Source of the DNA: Stercorarius parasiticus | Lineage: Eukaryota; Chordata; Aves; Charadriiformes; Stercorariidae | Direction of reading: 5' to 3' | Length of the DNA: 64,000 nucleotides | NCBI GenBank assembly: GCA_013396915.1 | Contig: VWZL01000443.1 | Span: 264,085 to 328,084 of the forward strand | Part shown: positions 12,995-26,040 of the stretch, piece by piece | Numbering within the stretch: the first letter of the stretch is position 1 | Layout: the number at the start of each line of letters is the position of its first letter | Notes under the pieces: model-generated | What the model was told of the DNA's origin: nothing | The model's input: only the letters and a program-made list of their open reading frames with translations | The model's database searches: none | Made by a program: the position numbers and the translations under genes

Positions 12995-15900
12995 TACACA
13001 GCAAGTTGCAGCTACAAATGCGCACAGGCTTAGAGGCTGTACAGTCTCCAAAACCATTTGGAATCACCACTTGCAAGTGAATCTTGTCTGAACAAGATTT
13101 TGACTTGCCTATTGATACAATTTTTCTGTTTCAAATATGAAGCTCAAAGAGAGTGTTTAGAAGCATAAAATTTACTGGAAAAGTGTCATAAGCAAGAGCA
13201 AGAAAAATGGCAAGTTTTCATCAATACATGGCAGTCCTAAGTCATGAATGGCATTATGTGTTTAATTTGTACTCCCTTGCCTTAGGCTGTTTTACATTCT
13301 GCTAGGAGAACAGTCTTCTTGGATGTCAAATCTGTCATTTCTTTATTTGGATATATAGGGGAAATTCCTACGTTGCCTTTACAATAAGCTGTGTATGTGA
13401 TACAAAATTGCAGGGGGGAAAAAGCTGTTTTTGTACAGTAAATGCTACTGCTGATGATATTATCCGTATATTTTATAATCCTTACAAATCCCATTTTTAT
13501 AATTCTGTTTACCAGTTGTGACTTGAGTAACTGTGCCATATCATGTGACAGATGGTGGAGGGAAAAGATAGTGAGATTAACGTCTAATTAATATAGTTAA
13601 AGTGTAATGAATTTATTTAATATGTATTCTCTCAGGACTTGCTCTGTATAGAACTGGCTAACAGATCACTGCAGTTCACATTAGACTTCACTGTGGCATT
13701 ATCAAAATGTGTTTCTGATATTGTGGAAAGACTTTTTTAATGTTCTTGATGCTATGTGGGACTACATAAGCTACAACCTTAGAACCTCAGCTGGCAGATA
13801 CTACAGGTGCAGTATATGTATTACTATGTTAAATTTGAAGCAAAAACTGGGTTTCAAGATCTAATCCCCTTAATTACACTGCAGGATTTGAAAGGAATAA
13901 AATTAAACAATACTTTCTCCTGTTATATTTGACAGAGTGAAGTAGTTTGAAGATCAGAAATTCTCTCAGTGTTGCATCATAAACCTACAGTTGTACAGTA
14001 GTACAGAAGAGAGTTGTACAATAACTTAACACCATCGTGCATTATCCTATTTTAGACTTTATCCATTTGAGAAAGCATAGTTTAATAATTTGAATAAATG
14101 CCTTTGCTGACTGAGGGTTTGTTTTTTCTTTCCTCAGAGCCTTCTAATGATCTAGGAATATACAGTACTTTTATGTCTTAATTTATCAATAGCAGCTGAT
14201 GGGAATATGGTGGTTTAAATTAAAGAGGGCATTGATCTACAAAGGTTGGATTGTGTCCAGTCCTCAATGTCCCATTTTTCAGAAATGTAGGGAAACTGGA
14301 TGGAGGGTTGCTTTCTATCATCTTGCCTTAATTTCTTTCCTTCAGTAGTTTTATGAGAAAATACAAGTTCTCTCAGATGCAACAGTGAAAAGTCAAATAA
14401 ATGCCTGTGCTCTACCAGCCTGCGCTTTTTCAAGAACTATAATTTTCAAATAAACTGCAAGGAGTTATGCAAGAAGAAGGGTTTTCCCTTTTTTTCCTCC
14501 ACATGCTTCTGTTAATTCTCTAGGTGCTATTCCCTGGAAAATGGCTAAAATAATTCAAAATCTGGTTGTCTTTTTCAAATGAGTTTACACTATTTTTATT
14601 ACGTACAAGTTTGTCCTGGGCTAGGCAGTATATGACTGCAGCTACAAAATGAAGTCCCTATTGAATACTGGTTTACAGATTACTAACACAAACATTATTA
14701 AAACAGGGAAAGTAATGACCCTCACAGACTGTAAAGCACAGATGGAGATACCATGTAGCTGAAGCAATATCTTTGGAACCCTCAGTCATCTCAAGTTCTT
14801 GCATGAGTGTCTCCAGAGGGGGGAGATGTAACTGAAAAAAAAATCATAGCTCTGGAGTGGACAGAATTTGCTCCTTTTCCTTTCCTGTTCCAGGGAATCT
14901 GTTACCCCAGGGGATGCAAATTCTCTTCTTTAGTTGTACTGAGAAGTTTTGTACCTGTACATACCTGGAAGAGGCAAGTACTTTATTTAGTAATACAACA
15001 TTTTCTTCTTTTTCTTATCTAAATTTCCTTTTGATACACCCTGCATCCTTAAAAAAAAAAACATAAACATCATCTTTTAAAAGTAACATCGTCACTGTCT
15101 ACTGCACCATGTCATAGTCTTTAGTTTTTTATGTCATCTTTTAGACTTGTCTTTTCAATAAACAAATGTTGATAAAGGCAAGTTACTTAGCTAGAGGTGC
15201 TCTTCTTCACATGCTATCTTTTTTTTTCTTTTTTTTTTCTCCCTTTCTTAAAAGTATTTGGGATCAAATCCTTCCCTCTGAGATGAGATGTTATCCATTC
15301 CATCTGAATTTGACCTTTTGTTCTTTTAAGCTTCATTGGAAGAACCTGAACACCTGTTTTGAAATGCTGGGTCCCGCCCTTTGGAAGAAACACGGAAGAA
15401 CACATCCTTCACAAAAGAATGAGGAACGAAAAGGGAAATTTTCTAGGGGACTAGGGTAGGCAGATAGTCTATGATCAGATAGCCAGATAGTAAAAGGTGC
15501 TCAGTGAAAAGCGAATATGAAGGTTTCTAAAACAGGTGATTGGGAGTGGGGGGAAGAAGAAGCAGCAGAAAAAAATGTAAGATAAAGTGGACATAAGTCA
15601 TAAACAAATGCACTGGAATAGCACAGATGTAAAGCGGAAGTATATAATAGTATTAATGTTACTCAGTAATACTAAAGCATCCTTGGAGTCAGACAACTAA
15701 AAATGAAAAAGCACATTCCTGATTGTTTGCTGTAGGACATTAACACAGATAGGGAGAAGAAATGTGAGATGATACATTTTTACATGTATGGATCACATAG
15801 AAATAGTAGCCTGGATAAAGTAATGACATTTGCACAAAAGACCAAGACTTGAAGATGGGGTTGGCTACAGTTCACGGAATAAACTCCAGCAGAATGTAAA

Positions 15901-17407
15901 TCAGATGCAAAGGACAGGTACCATACTGCTGATGCAAATGAGAATATGTGAAAACTTGTATGGTTGAGAAGAAATGCAATTAATATTTTCACAAGATATG
16001 TTTAATCATCTCCACATAACGACAGTCACAAAATGCAGTTTAATTACTTAGATATCTACAGCATGACCCAGATGCAGGAAAAAAAGCAGCTTTGTTGATT
16101 AATGAAACAATTTTAATAACTCTCTAACTGAACATCTCATTACATTTCTATATTATTTTCAGTCCTAGAATATGTCAATAAATTACAGGGTATGGGGGAT
16201 TCTGCACCAAAGTGCTCCGTTTCCCTTATGCTTTCACTTTGACAGAAATGGGGATGTAAAACAGGCCAGATTTCTAAAAAGAAACCTTATTTATAGGTAC
16301 AAATTAATGGATATTGCTGAGACAAGCACTCTAAGAGAGTTCAAATGTTACCGTCACAGACAGACTACCAGAAACTACAGCAGTACAGAACAACTGCCAA
16401 GAGAAGGCAATACACTTCTGGAAACAAATAACCATTCAAATTAGGTTTTAACATGCAAAAGAACCAGATAAGACATGTGGTTCTGTGATTTGATATTAGA
16501 AGAGAAGTAAGATTTGTAGGGTGAAATAATGCATATGTATGCACACGCACACATATCTTTATTTGTAATTATATAAATTAGACCAGGCTTTTGGATACGC
16601 AACGTTCCAGAAACAATTGCAAAATAAATTCCTACTCCCTTGAAATAACATGGAAACAAAACAAATTCAGATTTCAGATGTATTAGAAATAGACTGGGCT
16701 ATTCTGAACATTGGTTGGCAGATTCCACATGGTGACAAGCTATCTGCATCTACATACATTTGTAAGGTTTGCATTAGAAGCCAAGACTTGTCATCCCTGA
16801 ATTCACTAAAACATGTCTTCTTATGGACTGAAATTGGGAACAGAATTAACATTAATTATTGTCATAGGTCTGCATTAGTATAAATGACTCCCTTCTGCAT
16901 TTCCATAGAACTCACAGCCCCAGACATCATCATCCAGAATTCAATGTCCACATAGAAAGATTATTTTTCTATATGTGCCTTTCCCACTGCAATCTATAAC
17001 ATAATGCATGGGTAAACATAGGTAAAGATATTATTGCCTTATGGAATCAGGGTTGTGAAAATGAAACATGCCCATTTCCTTCTTGTTATAAAAAAAAGAA
17101 AAAGCCTTCATGCTTCCCATCTTGGCTTTATGGACAACATCCTGATCTAAGTGAATGCAATAAATTAGTCCTTTACTCATGTCTTGTGAGAGAAAGCCTC
17201 TCCAGTCATTCACATGAGACTGTGTGCATCCTTAATCATATGCTGACATGTTTTGCTGGGTGAGAGGGAGTCACTGCTATTTGATGCTAGAGACAAAGGG
17301 AATTCCACACGAAGGGAGAAGGGGGTTCTGGGCTCCATTTAAAAGCAGTCATTTTCAGCCTTGAATATTTTCATAGAAGCACTTGTGCTAGGCTTTCCAC
17401 TGCAGAG

Positions 17408-17428
17408 AAGACTCCTACCAGGAGTCTT
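17408..17428. repeat. Short perfect inverted repeat
   Basis: Arms AAGACTCCT and AGGAGTCTT (9 bp each) are separated by ACC. It could fold as a small hairpin, but nothing around it indicates a function. Confidence 0.7.
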
Positions 17429-17794
17429 GGTGAAGGCATGAAACAGTGTAAAGCAGGAGGATGTATATCCCAGGTATGATTATTTGAGAAGTGCCTTACC
17501 ATCAGTTTTCCTGTTGGTGAAATTAATGAAGTTGTTGTGTAAATGAGTGTTGGGGAAGCACTTGTTAAATTAGCTGTAGATTTCAATGAACCTCCAGTTT
17601 CTGTCAAAATATTAGAAGAGTAAACTGTCGAAACACAAATATTTAGGTGTCTCAGGCAATCTAGTTTTAAAGTGTTAGGGACAGGGCAGGGGGAACACAG
17701 CTCCAATCCATGCAACAACATCATATAGTGCCCACAACTGACTGGTGCGGCAGAGCTGGAGGGATGTGATGGGTCTAGGTGCTCAAAGTATTGA

Positions 17795-18095
17795 GGTGGA
17801 TCTGTCACAGTCTCCTGGATGGGCTTCTCTTCACAGCGCACAGTTCCTGCCAGAAGCCTGCTCCAGCATGGGCTCTCCACAGGTTGCAGCTTCTTTAGGG
17901 CACATCCACTTTCTCTGGCATGAGATTGTTGCTGGGCTCAGCTTTGGCCAGCGGTGGGTCCATCTTGGAACGAGCTGGAACTGTCTCTGTCTGATATGGT
18001 GTCTTCTGGTGTCTTATCACAGAAGCCATCCCTGCAGCTGCTCCCACCCTGGCCCAGCCACCAGAACCTTTCCATCTAAACCCAATACAAAGTTC
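17795..18095 (+). mobile_element. Avian dispersed repeat fragment, probably ERV/LTR-derived
   Basis: The segment is more GC-rich than its surroundings. It contains phrases I recall as recurring in bird genomes: CTGCTCCAGCATGGGCTCTC, then GGGCACATCCAC, then a stretch with CAGCTTTGGCCAGCGG and TCACAGAAGCCATCCCTGCAG, ending near AAACCCAATAC. I associate these with LTR or adjacent parts of avian endogenous retroviruses, but I cannot name the family, and the orientation follows the remembered consensus. Overlapping open frames (up to 169 codons on -, 166 on +) are by-products of the GC-rich repeat. Boundaries are approximate, and no terminal duplication was found. Confidence 0.5.
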
Positions 18096-20440
18096 CTGAC
18101 TATTAGCAATATTTTCTTGCCTCCTGCAGCACATTTTTGGAAACTGTTTTGGAAATTGTCTTTTCTCTGGGCAAGCTCAGCTGATCTCTGGAAGAAGGAA
18201 CCGCCCCTTTTCTTTAAGAAGTGTCATCTCATCCAGCCTTCTTAGAGAAACAAAACATAATTATGAACAGAAATAAAATAAAGCAAGACAGAAATACCCC
18301 AGTCACTGAACACTAAAGTCTTGGCTTGTGGTTCCTATGAATATTGATTACTCCTGGAGAAAACTTAATCTGAGCTATTAGAAACAGAGATAAAAAAGCT
18401 GGTAGAAAGTGACAGGGACAAAGACTTCCAAATAAATAGCATAAAATTAACTTTCTTTGAATGCTTTAAAAAACAAAGAAACAAAAATGTGCATTTACAC
18501 GTGGACGCTGTGATGTTGGCAAAGCAAAGATCCAGTTCATAGGCTGAGGAAATGCACTCTGCAGATGGCAAAGGCAAACCTTAGTCCCAGTTCATACTCC
18601 AGCAGCTGGTATTCTACGTTTTGTATCCCTCATTGGTCTCGCTTCCTTTCATTTAACAGCCAGACTTTTATTTATTTTCCCTTTTAACAAATGGGGCTTT
18701 TGTTCATTTCCTTCCTTTAAGCAGCCCTTTGTTTGTTCCTGAACTTAGGACCAAGTTGCTGAATCATCTTTGACATAAAACACAGCGAGGGTAATATATA
18801 AAAAGCAAAGACTAGTGAGTAGAATATGATAGTGCTAATCCACTTGCATTTATTCCTGAGAGGAAAATGCAGCTTGCCACTGTTACAAGAGGCAGCAGAG
18901 CACGGTCACAGGAATTGTACTGGGGGCTGCATCACAAATAAATGGGTACCGTAAACGTACTCACTGTGATCCTTTGTGGGCACAGTCAGAATTGGAGGGT
19001 GGGTGTTCTCTTTCCAATATCTCATGTTAAGTCTTGGAAAAGGGAGCAGCTGCCTCTTACACTCCAGAGCAGCCTGGTGACGGTGCATGGGAACAGATGG
19101 CAGAGCAAGTGTCTCTTTCTTTGCATTTAGGCAGTCCCCTTCTCTCCTCCTGCTTCTCACAAACAGCCTCAGTGAATTTTCTTCATGGTATAAAGATACT
19201 AAAGCTTTTCTTTTCACTCCAGGAAACAATCACCCTTGCTCTTTGGGGAGTAAAAAGAAGAAAGAGGTGGAAATTTAACGTGCTAATTTCCCACCACCAC
19301 CACTTTTTTTCTTCCACAGGTCAGTCAACTGAAAAAAGAGATGAACTTTAAGATTTTTTTTTCCTGTTCCTGTGGGTTGATATATAGACAATCTTAACAG
19401 CATTTGGTAGTTGCTTTGCTGTACAGAGATACAATGGGATTGTAGTATTCAAACTAGGGAAGAACTAGTGTAGCCATTCCTCAACTTCTGCATCAATGAC
19501 AGAGGTTTTTCCTTCTATCAATAATCTGAAAACATAAATCCTTAGTTTATAGATATGGATAGTTTATACAGATATAAGCAAACCTTCTGCACGGCATATA
19601 TTATCTAGTGACTATTGTCTGTTAAGTATTGCTAGATGAGGAAAAAACGTATGAATAAGAAACAGATTTCAGCTATTACATGGTTTCCCTGTGATTTAGA
19701 TGCAAAAATCTAGTAATCGTTACCAAAAATCATACAATGACTTGCACCTGCCGAGAATACAAATTAATTTGGAGGTCATATGGACACTTTTAAACTCACT
19801 GTTTAGGCAAACTTCACTGGGACTGAATTATCATGGCTAGGTGCTCTGCTCTTTTGTAACAGGAGTCCGCCCAGCCGTTCAGAGTCTGCTGCTGACAGGA
19901 GCGCCTGGAGCAACCAGACTTGGATGGGAGATGCTGGTGGTAGGTCACCGCTCTGAGACTGATTCATTCAGACTGTCTGCAGGCTCACTTAGTGCCACTG
20001 AGTTGGCTGCACTCTTTACCTTTGCAGTTGTGAAGTCTAGAGATGCATGCATTTTTTAAAAGGCAATTTCAGATTCTGACATAATTCCAAGATCTCTGGG
20101 ACTTCACACACTCTGTAGACTCTGGAATGCTTAGGCTTTGATCCATGCTTGCTGTCAGGCCCCTATTCCTGCAAATATAGTTGATCCTATAATTCTTACT
20201 GTCCCACATTTGGAAAGAATCAAACAGCAACCTAATGTAAAACTCAAAATCCAAATATATGCTGAAACAAATCAGAGGGTCATTTATTTCTGTACCTGGT
20301 CAATATTCCATTTCCTAAAAAGAAAATATCAATCACAACTCTCAATATGCCATGTGTTAATTGAATATAGATATTTTTCAATGCTCTAAAAGATCAGAAT
20401 ATGAGCTAGCTATTTGCATGGAAAAGCACTTTAACATAAG
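18096..20440. other. Mostly unique DNA, no recognised gene
   Basis: No known gene or repeat. A 77-bp segment at 19863-19939 has splice-like borders and is discussed in the findings. Open frames near 18906-19229 (-) and 19034-19351 (+) overlap and look like chance. Confidence 0.4.
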
Positions 20441-20922
20441 AAGGACATGGACCTGTTGGAGATAGTCCAGAGGAGGGCCACGAAGGTGATCAGAGGGCTG
20501 GAGCACCTCTCCTACGAAGACAGGCTGAGAGAGTTGGGGTTGTTCAGCCTGGAGAAGAGACGGCTCCGGGGAGACCTTACAGCAGCCTTCCAGTACCTAA
20601 AGGGGGCCTACAGGAAAGATGGCGAGGGACTCTATCAGGGAGTGTAATAATAGGATGGTGGGGTGTGGGGGGTGTAACAATTTTAAACTGAAAGAGGGGA
20701 GATTTAGATTAGATATTGGGAAGAAATTCTTTACGGAGAGGGTGAGAGGCACTGGAACAGGTTGCCCATAGAAGTTGTGGATGCCCCATCCCTGGAAGTG
20801 CCAGGCTGGATGGGGCTTTGAGCAACCTGGTCTAATGGGAGGTGTCCCCGCCCATGGCAGGGGTGTTGGAACTAGCTGATCTTTAAGGTCCCTTCTGACC
20901 TGAACCATTCTACGATTCTATG
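20441..20922 (+). mobile_element. CR1 LINE, 5'-truncated 3' end
   Basis: CR1 is the dominant non-LTR retrotransposon of birds; copies are usually cut off at the 5' end. This copy begins within the last part of ORF2. The visible frame from 20447 to 20647 contains the typical [32 protein letters not shown] C-terminal text, split here by a stop after about 66 codons. The 3' UTR follows and ends in two octamers, ATTCTACG and ATTCTATG (20907-20922), the hallmark of CR1. A G-rich interruption near 20650-20680 looks like a small insertion. It has no intact coding capacity. Confidence 0.93.
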
Positions 20923-23900
20923 GCTCTAGGATACTTTTTTATTAAATACTCATATGAGTGAACTCTTGTCTCTTTATTTCAAGGTCTTTAGAAATCATTT
21001 CCTGATCATCTGCCTTTGTAAACAAGCACTCTTTACATATTCCATTAATAGGTGTTTTGTATTGCTGCGGATGAATCCGAAGAGACGGGACCCTGGGAGA
21101 CACTCTTTATTATGTGCAAGTCTCTTCAGGGCTTTGTAGAATGTCACTTTGAAAATGTAACATGATGGAAATCGGTGAGCTGTGCTCTCTCATGCAATAG
21201 AGTTTACATAAACAGTGAAATGTTGTTTCTGGTTGATATAGCCTGTAACTTCTATGAGCATTGTCCTCAAGCTACTATTCTTTAAGTGAGCGAAAACACA
21301 AAATATTTCGCCTGTGTACTCCGTGTTGTGAAATCATATGAAGTTTTTAACTTAGTTGTACATTACTTAAGTTGGCATCGAAGTGGCAAAAACAAAACCA
21401 CAACAAAAAACCTCAGGCCACAAGGCCAAGGCAGATAATACTGCAAGTACCAATAAACTGTATAGCTCTGTCACTGTTCATGGAACATTCAGCTAAGTTT
21501 GAGTTTGTTTGTTTGTTTTTGGGTTTTTTTTGTTGTTTTGCTTTGTTTTAAGTAGGAATGTTTTCTACTTGTCAAAAAAAAGCCACAGTCTTTAGCTTAG
21601 GCTTTAGGTACAGGTGTACTTGCACAAGAAACTCCTATGGCTTTCACTAAAAGTATACAGACTCTGGATCGAGGTAGATAGATAAAGAAACTATAGATTT
21701 TTTCTGAAAAGCCGAAAAGTGTCTAGATCTGTATGCTTCTATAACTTGTTCCTGAAAGCGTGGGTAGTGCAACTGCTCCTGATGCAGGCTAAAGCTCTGT
21801 GAACTTTTCTGTAACTTCACTGCCTTCTTGGACTCTGGATTATATTAAAGAACAGAAATAATTACACTGAGAGGCCTGTCCTGCATTCCTAACATAAGCA
21901 AAATGCTTATTGGATTTGCAGTGTAGGTCTGTCTTTTGTTTAGGAAAACCTTTGAAGCCTGTTGAACAAGGACCAAGTCAAGATCTTTGAGTGAGACCCA
22001 ACTGGTGTTTTGCATAAATAAGAAATACCCTCCACATACATGGAACATAATTATTTACATTTGTTCTGTGGATTCTTTGTAATCTGTATTCCTTTGTACA
22101 GATTTCATAAATTTGAACTGACTTTTGAGATGGCAAGAAAAACAGCACTTCATGCAGAGAAGTTGCTTCATATACATGAAATATGAGTGACAGGCTTGAC
22201 GGTGTGTATAATCACCACTGTCCTCTACTGGTTGAATTAAGAATTGTGCAGTGCTATGTTGAGTAGCACTGGGCAAACAGGAAAAAAATTGCTGTGCCAT
22301 TCATTCAAATTTGAAAACTAGTCCTGAGTCAACCTTGCTCATGGCTGTTTTGTGTTCATTCTCCCATAATGTTAAAATGAAAAAAAAAAAAAATTAATCA
22401 GCTGTCAGGTTTATAAGAGTGAGCTAATACCTTTTTCTAGGCTAGCTGATACAGTTAGAATAAACAGACCAGATTTCAGGCACAGAAGCCTGCATCATGT
22501 CTGACAAGGAAGCTGAGACATGCAAGTAAAGCACATGTTAAAAACAGGTGACCTGAGTTTAACCTAATTGCTAATTGACTGGCTTCCTCAGAGAAAAGAG
22601 AGAGCTGATACCTTCAGGTAACAGGGTTGCAGTGGTAGACATGTGAGGTCCCAGCTCCCTGTGAAACTGAGAAAGAGTTTCTGTGGCTCCCAAATGCTCT
22701 CCAGAACACTAAGGAAAAAATAAATGCTGAAATTAGGCCATTTAACCCTGGCTTCTTATGGCTTAGGTTGATATACAGCGCTTTTGGGGCATTATACTTT
22801 GATTTAGGTTTGGTTGTCTGGTCCATTAGTTTTGTATTAGCCAACAGGAATGCACACAACTATCTCCTTTATAGCAGTTTTCTCTAATGAATGTTAGCTT
22901 ACCTGTTGCTGTATTATACTTCTCTTAATTATAGAATGTGATAAAGGCTTTTCATTCATTGCAGCCTAAGCATATCATGCAGTTCAGTGTCTTGCCACAA
23001 AGATTTTTTGTAGAGATCATGCTTGCAGAGGGAAAAATAAAACATTTTGCTTTTTCACTGATCAGCTCTAAGCACTTCTGTATCTGAAGAATTTGGATTT
23101 GTATCCCTAGCAAAGCAGTGAAAAGGGAAACTGACCTTTTCCTTCAGCAAGGGAGCACAAAATTGGTTTATCACAGCAGTATTTGCTGTAATTGTGTTCA
23201 GAAAAGCTATATGTTTACACAGCAGCATTTGGAAAAATGGCTGCTTGGAGACATAAATCTTCCCTGAGATCTCACTGCGGTCGTACAGCTTTGATTTCTT
23301 TCCTAATATAATAAAATATTGTGTGCTTTAATACTACCTCAAGTCCAAGCAGCTTCCTACTTTATTTTATTTTCCAGGGTGGAGGGGAAAGGAAGGGAAG
23401 AAATATAGCTGGGAAGGATGTTGCTTCATAAATGTAATCCTGATTACCGGACCCTTCTACATTTCAGTGGCAGAGCTGGAGCTAGTTGAGGACCACTGGC
23501 AGGAGGGTAGGAGTGTCGGGGCCACCCAGCCTGGCAGAGGGCATCCTGCAGCCGAGTTGCTTCAATGTGGCAAAATGGAGGCACGTCTTCATAGCAGTGT
23601 GCAGAAACCTCAGCGAAGAAGTAGTCTGGTTCTCATGGTAACCAGGATTTCCATATACTGCAGGGGTACACATAGTCTGACATCACTTTGCTGCAGGGAG
23701 GATTTCTGTGCATGCTCAAGGACTAAATTAAGCCCTTTGTAAATGGAGAAAGCGTGTCCATTTTTGTGTCTGTAAGTGTATGGCTTTCCTTGTGCGAAAG
23801 GGAGAGGAAAAGTGAGAGAAAAGAGGATGCAAAATTTTATTTCTCTATGTAGGAATAGAAATAACCCTGACACAATCAGCTTCTCATTTTTAGTTTGCAT

Positions 23901-24499
23901 CCCCTATTAAAAAGCAATAATATCTTGCACAGCTGGGAGGAAAGAAGGATGCTAGCAGCTTCTTTAGGTCCAACAAAATTTGCTTTGCTAACCAGAACAT
24001 TAGGGAAATGGATTTACTGAATGTTAGGTGATCCTTTTTGCTGCAACATCATATGTACAGATATTAGCAGGGAAAGGCTGTAATGGAGATGTGATATTCA
24101 TCATGCATGATACAGTGACATCTGGTGTAAGACATGCTGTGCTGTGTGCTGCAGTTCCCAGCTAGGAAGATAATCCATGTGCTTTAGTGTTATCAGACTC
24201 TGCCGTGGAGCCCAGTGAGAGGTCTCCTTGCCCCTCATTTAAGATGAGTCATGTTTATTGTAATATCTTCCAGGACCCCATGTTATTCAATTCTGTATAT
24301 ATATTCTGTCCTGGGGAATTATAATACAAGAGAAGCTGACATGAAATCTCTATTGTTCTGTTAAGGAGGTTGGAGTTCCCTGAGTGTGAAAGGTCTACAG
24401 CTGCTTGTAGATCATTTATAATAGGCCTGTATACAGACCTGAAAAAGCTTAAAATTGGATGGAGGTTGAAGACGTTTAGCATACTGAGAGATCTTTTCC

Positions 24500-24520
24500 T
24501 TTTTTTTTGGGGGGGGGGGG
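24500..24520 (+). repeat. T9/G12 homopolymer junction
   Basis: Nine T run directly into twelve G, followed by TGGG. It is a low-complexity site prone to replication slippage and to sequencing error. The exact length should not be trusted. Confidence 0.9.
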
Positions 24521-26040
24521 TGGGCAGTAACACCAACTCTGAACTGAAAACGCTTCTCATACAGCTATTTTGGCTTGTATTGATCTAAATCATTTTGAAC
24601 CCTTCCACCTGCAAAGCTTTAGTATGGGCTTGTGTGAACTCTGATATATGGAGAACTTGCAGGGCTAAGGCAGATACCAGTTATTATAATGCAAAGCTGC
24701 AGTTCTTCCCTTTTCCTCATTACATTAAAATCTCATCTTTCTAAATGAAGCTCAGTGGAGCTCTTCATAGGTGTGATATATACGCCACTATATCTCAACT
24801 GCATGATAAAAAGGCCTTCAATTTGTTTGATTTTTTAGCAGGGATTTACTTTGCAATGCGTTTTGCACCAAATATATTCCCAGATGATCACAAATTAAGT
24901 AACAATGTTAAATAAACATCAGTATATTTCTTGTGAATGTGGTGTACTGTTAAGTGATACAGACCTTTCAATAAATTGCTGCTTTTGCATGTTTTAATGA
25001 ACAGATTTCACTCTTCTTCCTAATTATGGTTCCCTTCTTTCTCCTTGGTTATGAATCACAATTTTATTACATTACTGTATTTGAAGTTAAATGTGAGACA
25101 TATAATCACAAATCTAATGATAAATTTTCTTTCCTGGTCACCTACACGTGGAGAGTAAAAGAGATAAAAATGAGGAGAAATAAAAGCCAGATCTTGGTAA
25201 TTTATCTGCGATATCCTCCAGTCAATTGTTTTCTTCCTGGCAGCTTCTGATAAATGTGGAAAAAAAAATTGGTGGTTATGTAATGCCTTGAGAGGAAAGA
25301 GAGCCTGCTTTGAACCGACAACAGCCTTGACAGCTTTAATGTTGAAGCTAGAAATGTCTTGTCAGAAATATTGTCTTTAACGTTGCAGAGTCCTTCACTC
25401 AGGGAAGGAAAGGCAGGTGGCACCTTCGCATGCAGCTGTACTGCAACCATGCAGGGCCACCGGCAACAGTTAATGATAAACAATACCTGAGCTGCTGCTT
25501 TGGTATCAGCAGATGCTGGGTGCTCACTGTCCCTTTGGGAGCTGATTTTTCTGGCCTTCACATTGGATGGTGGTGCGACCACTGTGACAATGAAGTCAAA
25601 GGGATGGCTTCTTTAAAAAGCCTATATCTGTGTTGCTTGGCACCAAAAGTCCTTTGCTTCCTTTTTTCCAAGTGGATCCAGAAGTGCATTCATAATTAAT
25701 TAAAATTTTCTATTTGATTGTATAACTATAATGGAAAATGTTTATCACACAAGTAGGAGGACACCTGCCCAGGCTGACTGATCTAAGTGAGCTAATATAT
25801 CTCTCTCCACCCTCGCCCTTATCATTTTTAAATGGTATGGGGCATTTTTTAGTATTTTTCATTTATTCGTATGTGATAGTGCAGTACAAGGATGCATTTT
25901 ATTTATTCTGGTGCAATCATAAATTAATTTCTAGGTCACACATGTAGAACTTGCAGGAATGTGCAGAATTTGCAGGCATCAGCAATAACCTGTAGATGGC
26001 ATTATCCTGTGAACATGGTGGACAGATGTGCTGTCTAAAA

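Larger units (their letters stand above)
6967..17794. other. Long unique AT-rich stretch, no gene seen
   Basis: About 10.8 kb with no gene, no RNA gene and no repeat family that I recognise. It contains short A/T homopolymers, a TTTA run at 12843-12858, one ambiguous base at 9857, a 26-bp tandem duplication (listed separately) and a small hairpin at 17408-17428 (also listed). Open frames are short. It is consistent with intron or gene desert. Confidence 0.45.

Noticed and set aside
17408..17428. Hairpin as a terminator or small RNA
   Set aside because: Nine-base arms are expected by chance in 64 kb; there is no flanking transcript evidence and rho-independent terminators do not apply in an animal genome.
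17371..18245. Frames of 166-169 codons on both strands
   Set aside because: They partly overlap a GC-richer repeat-like segment and oppose each other; no recognised protein.
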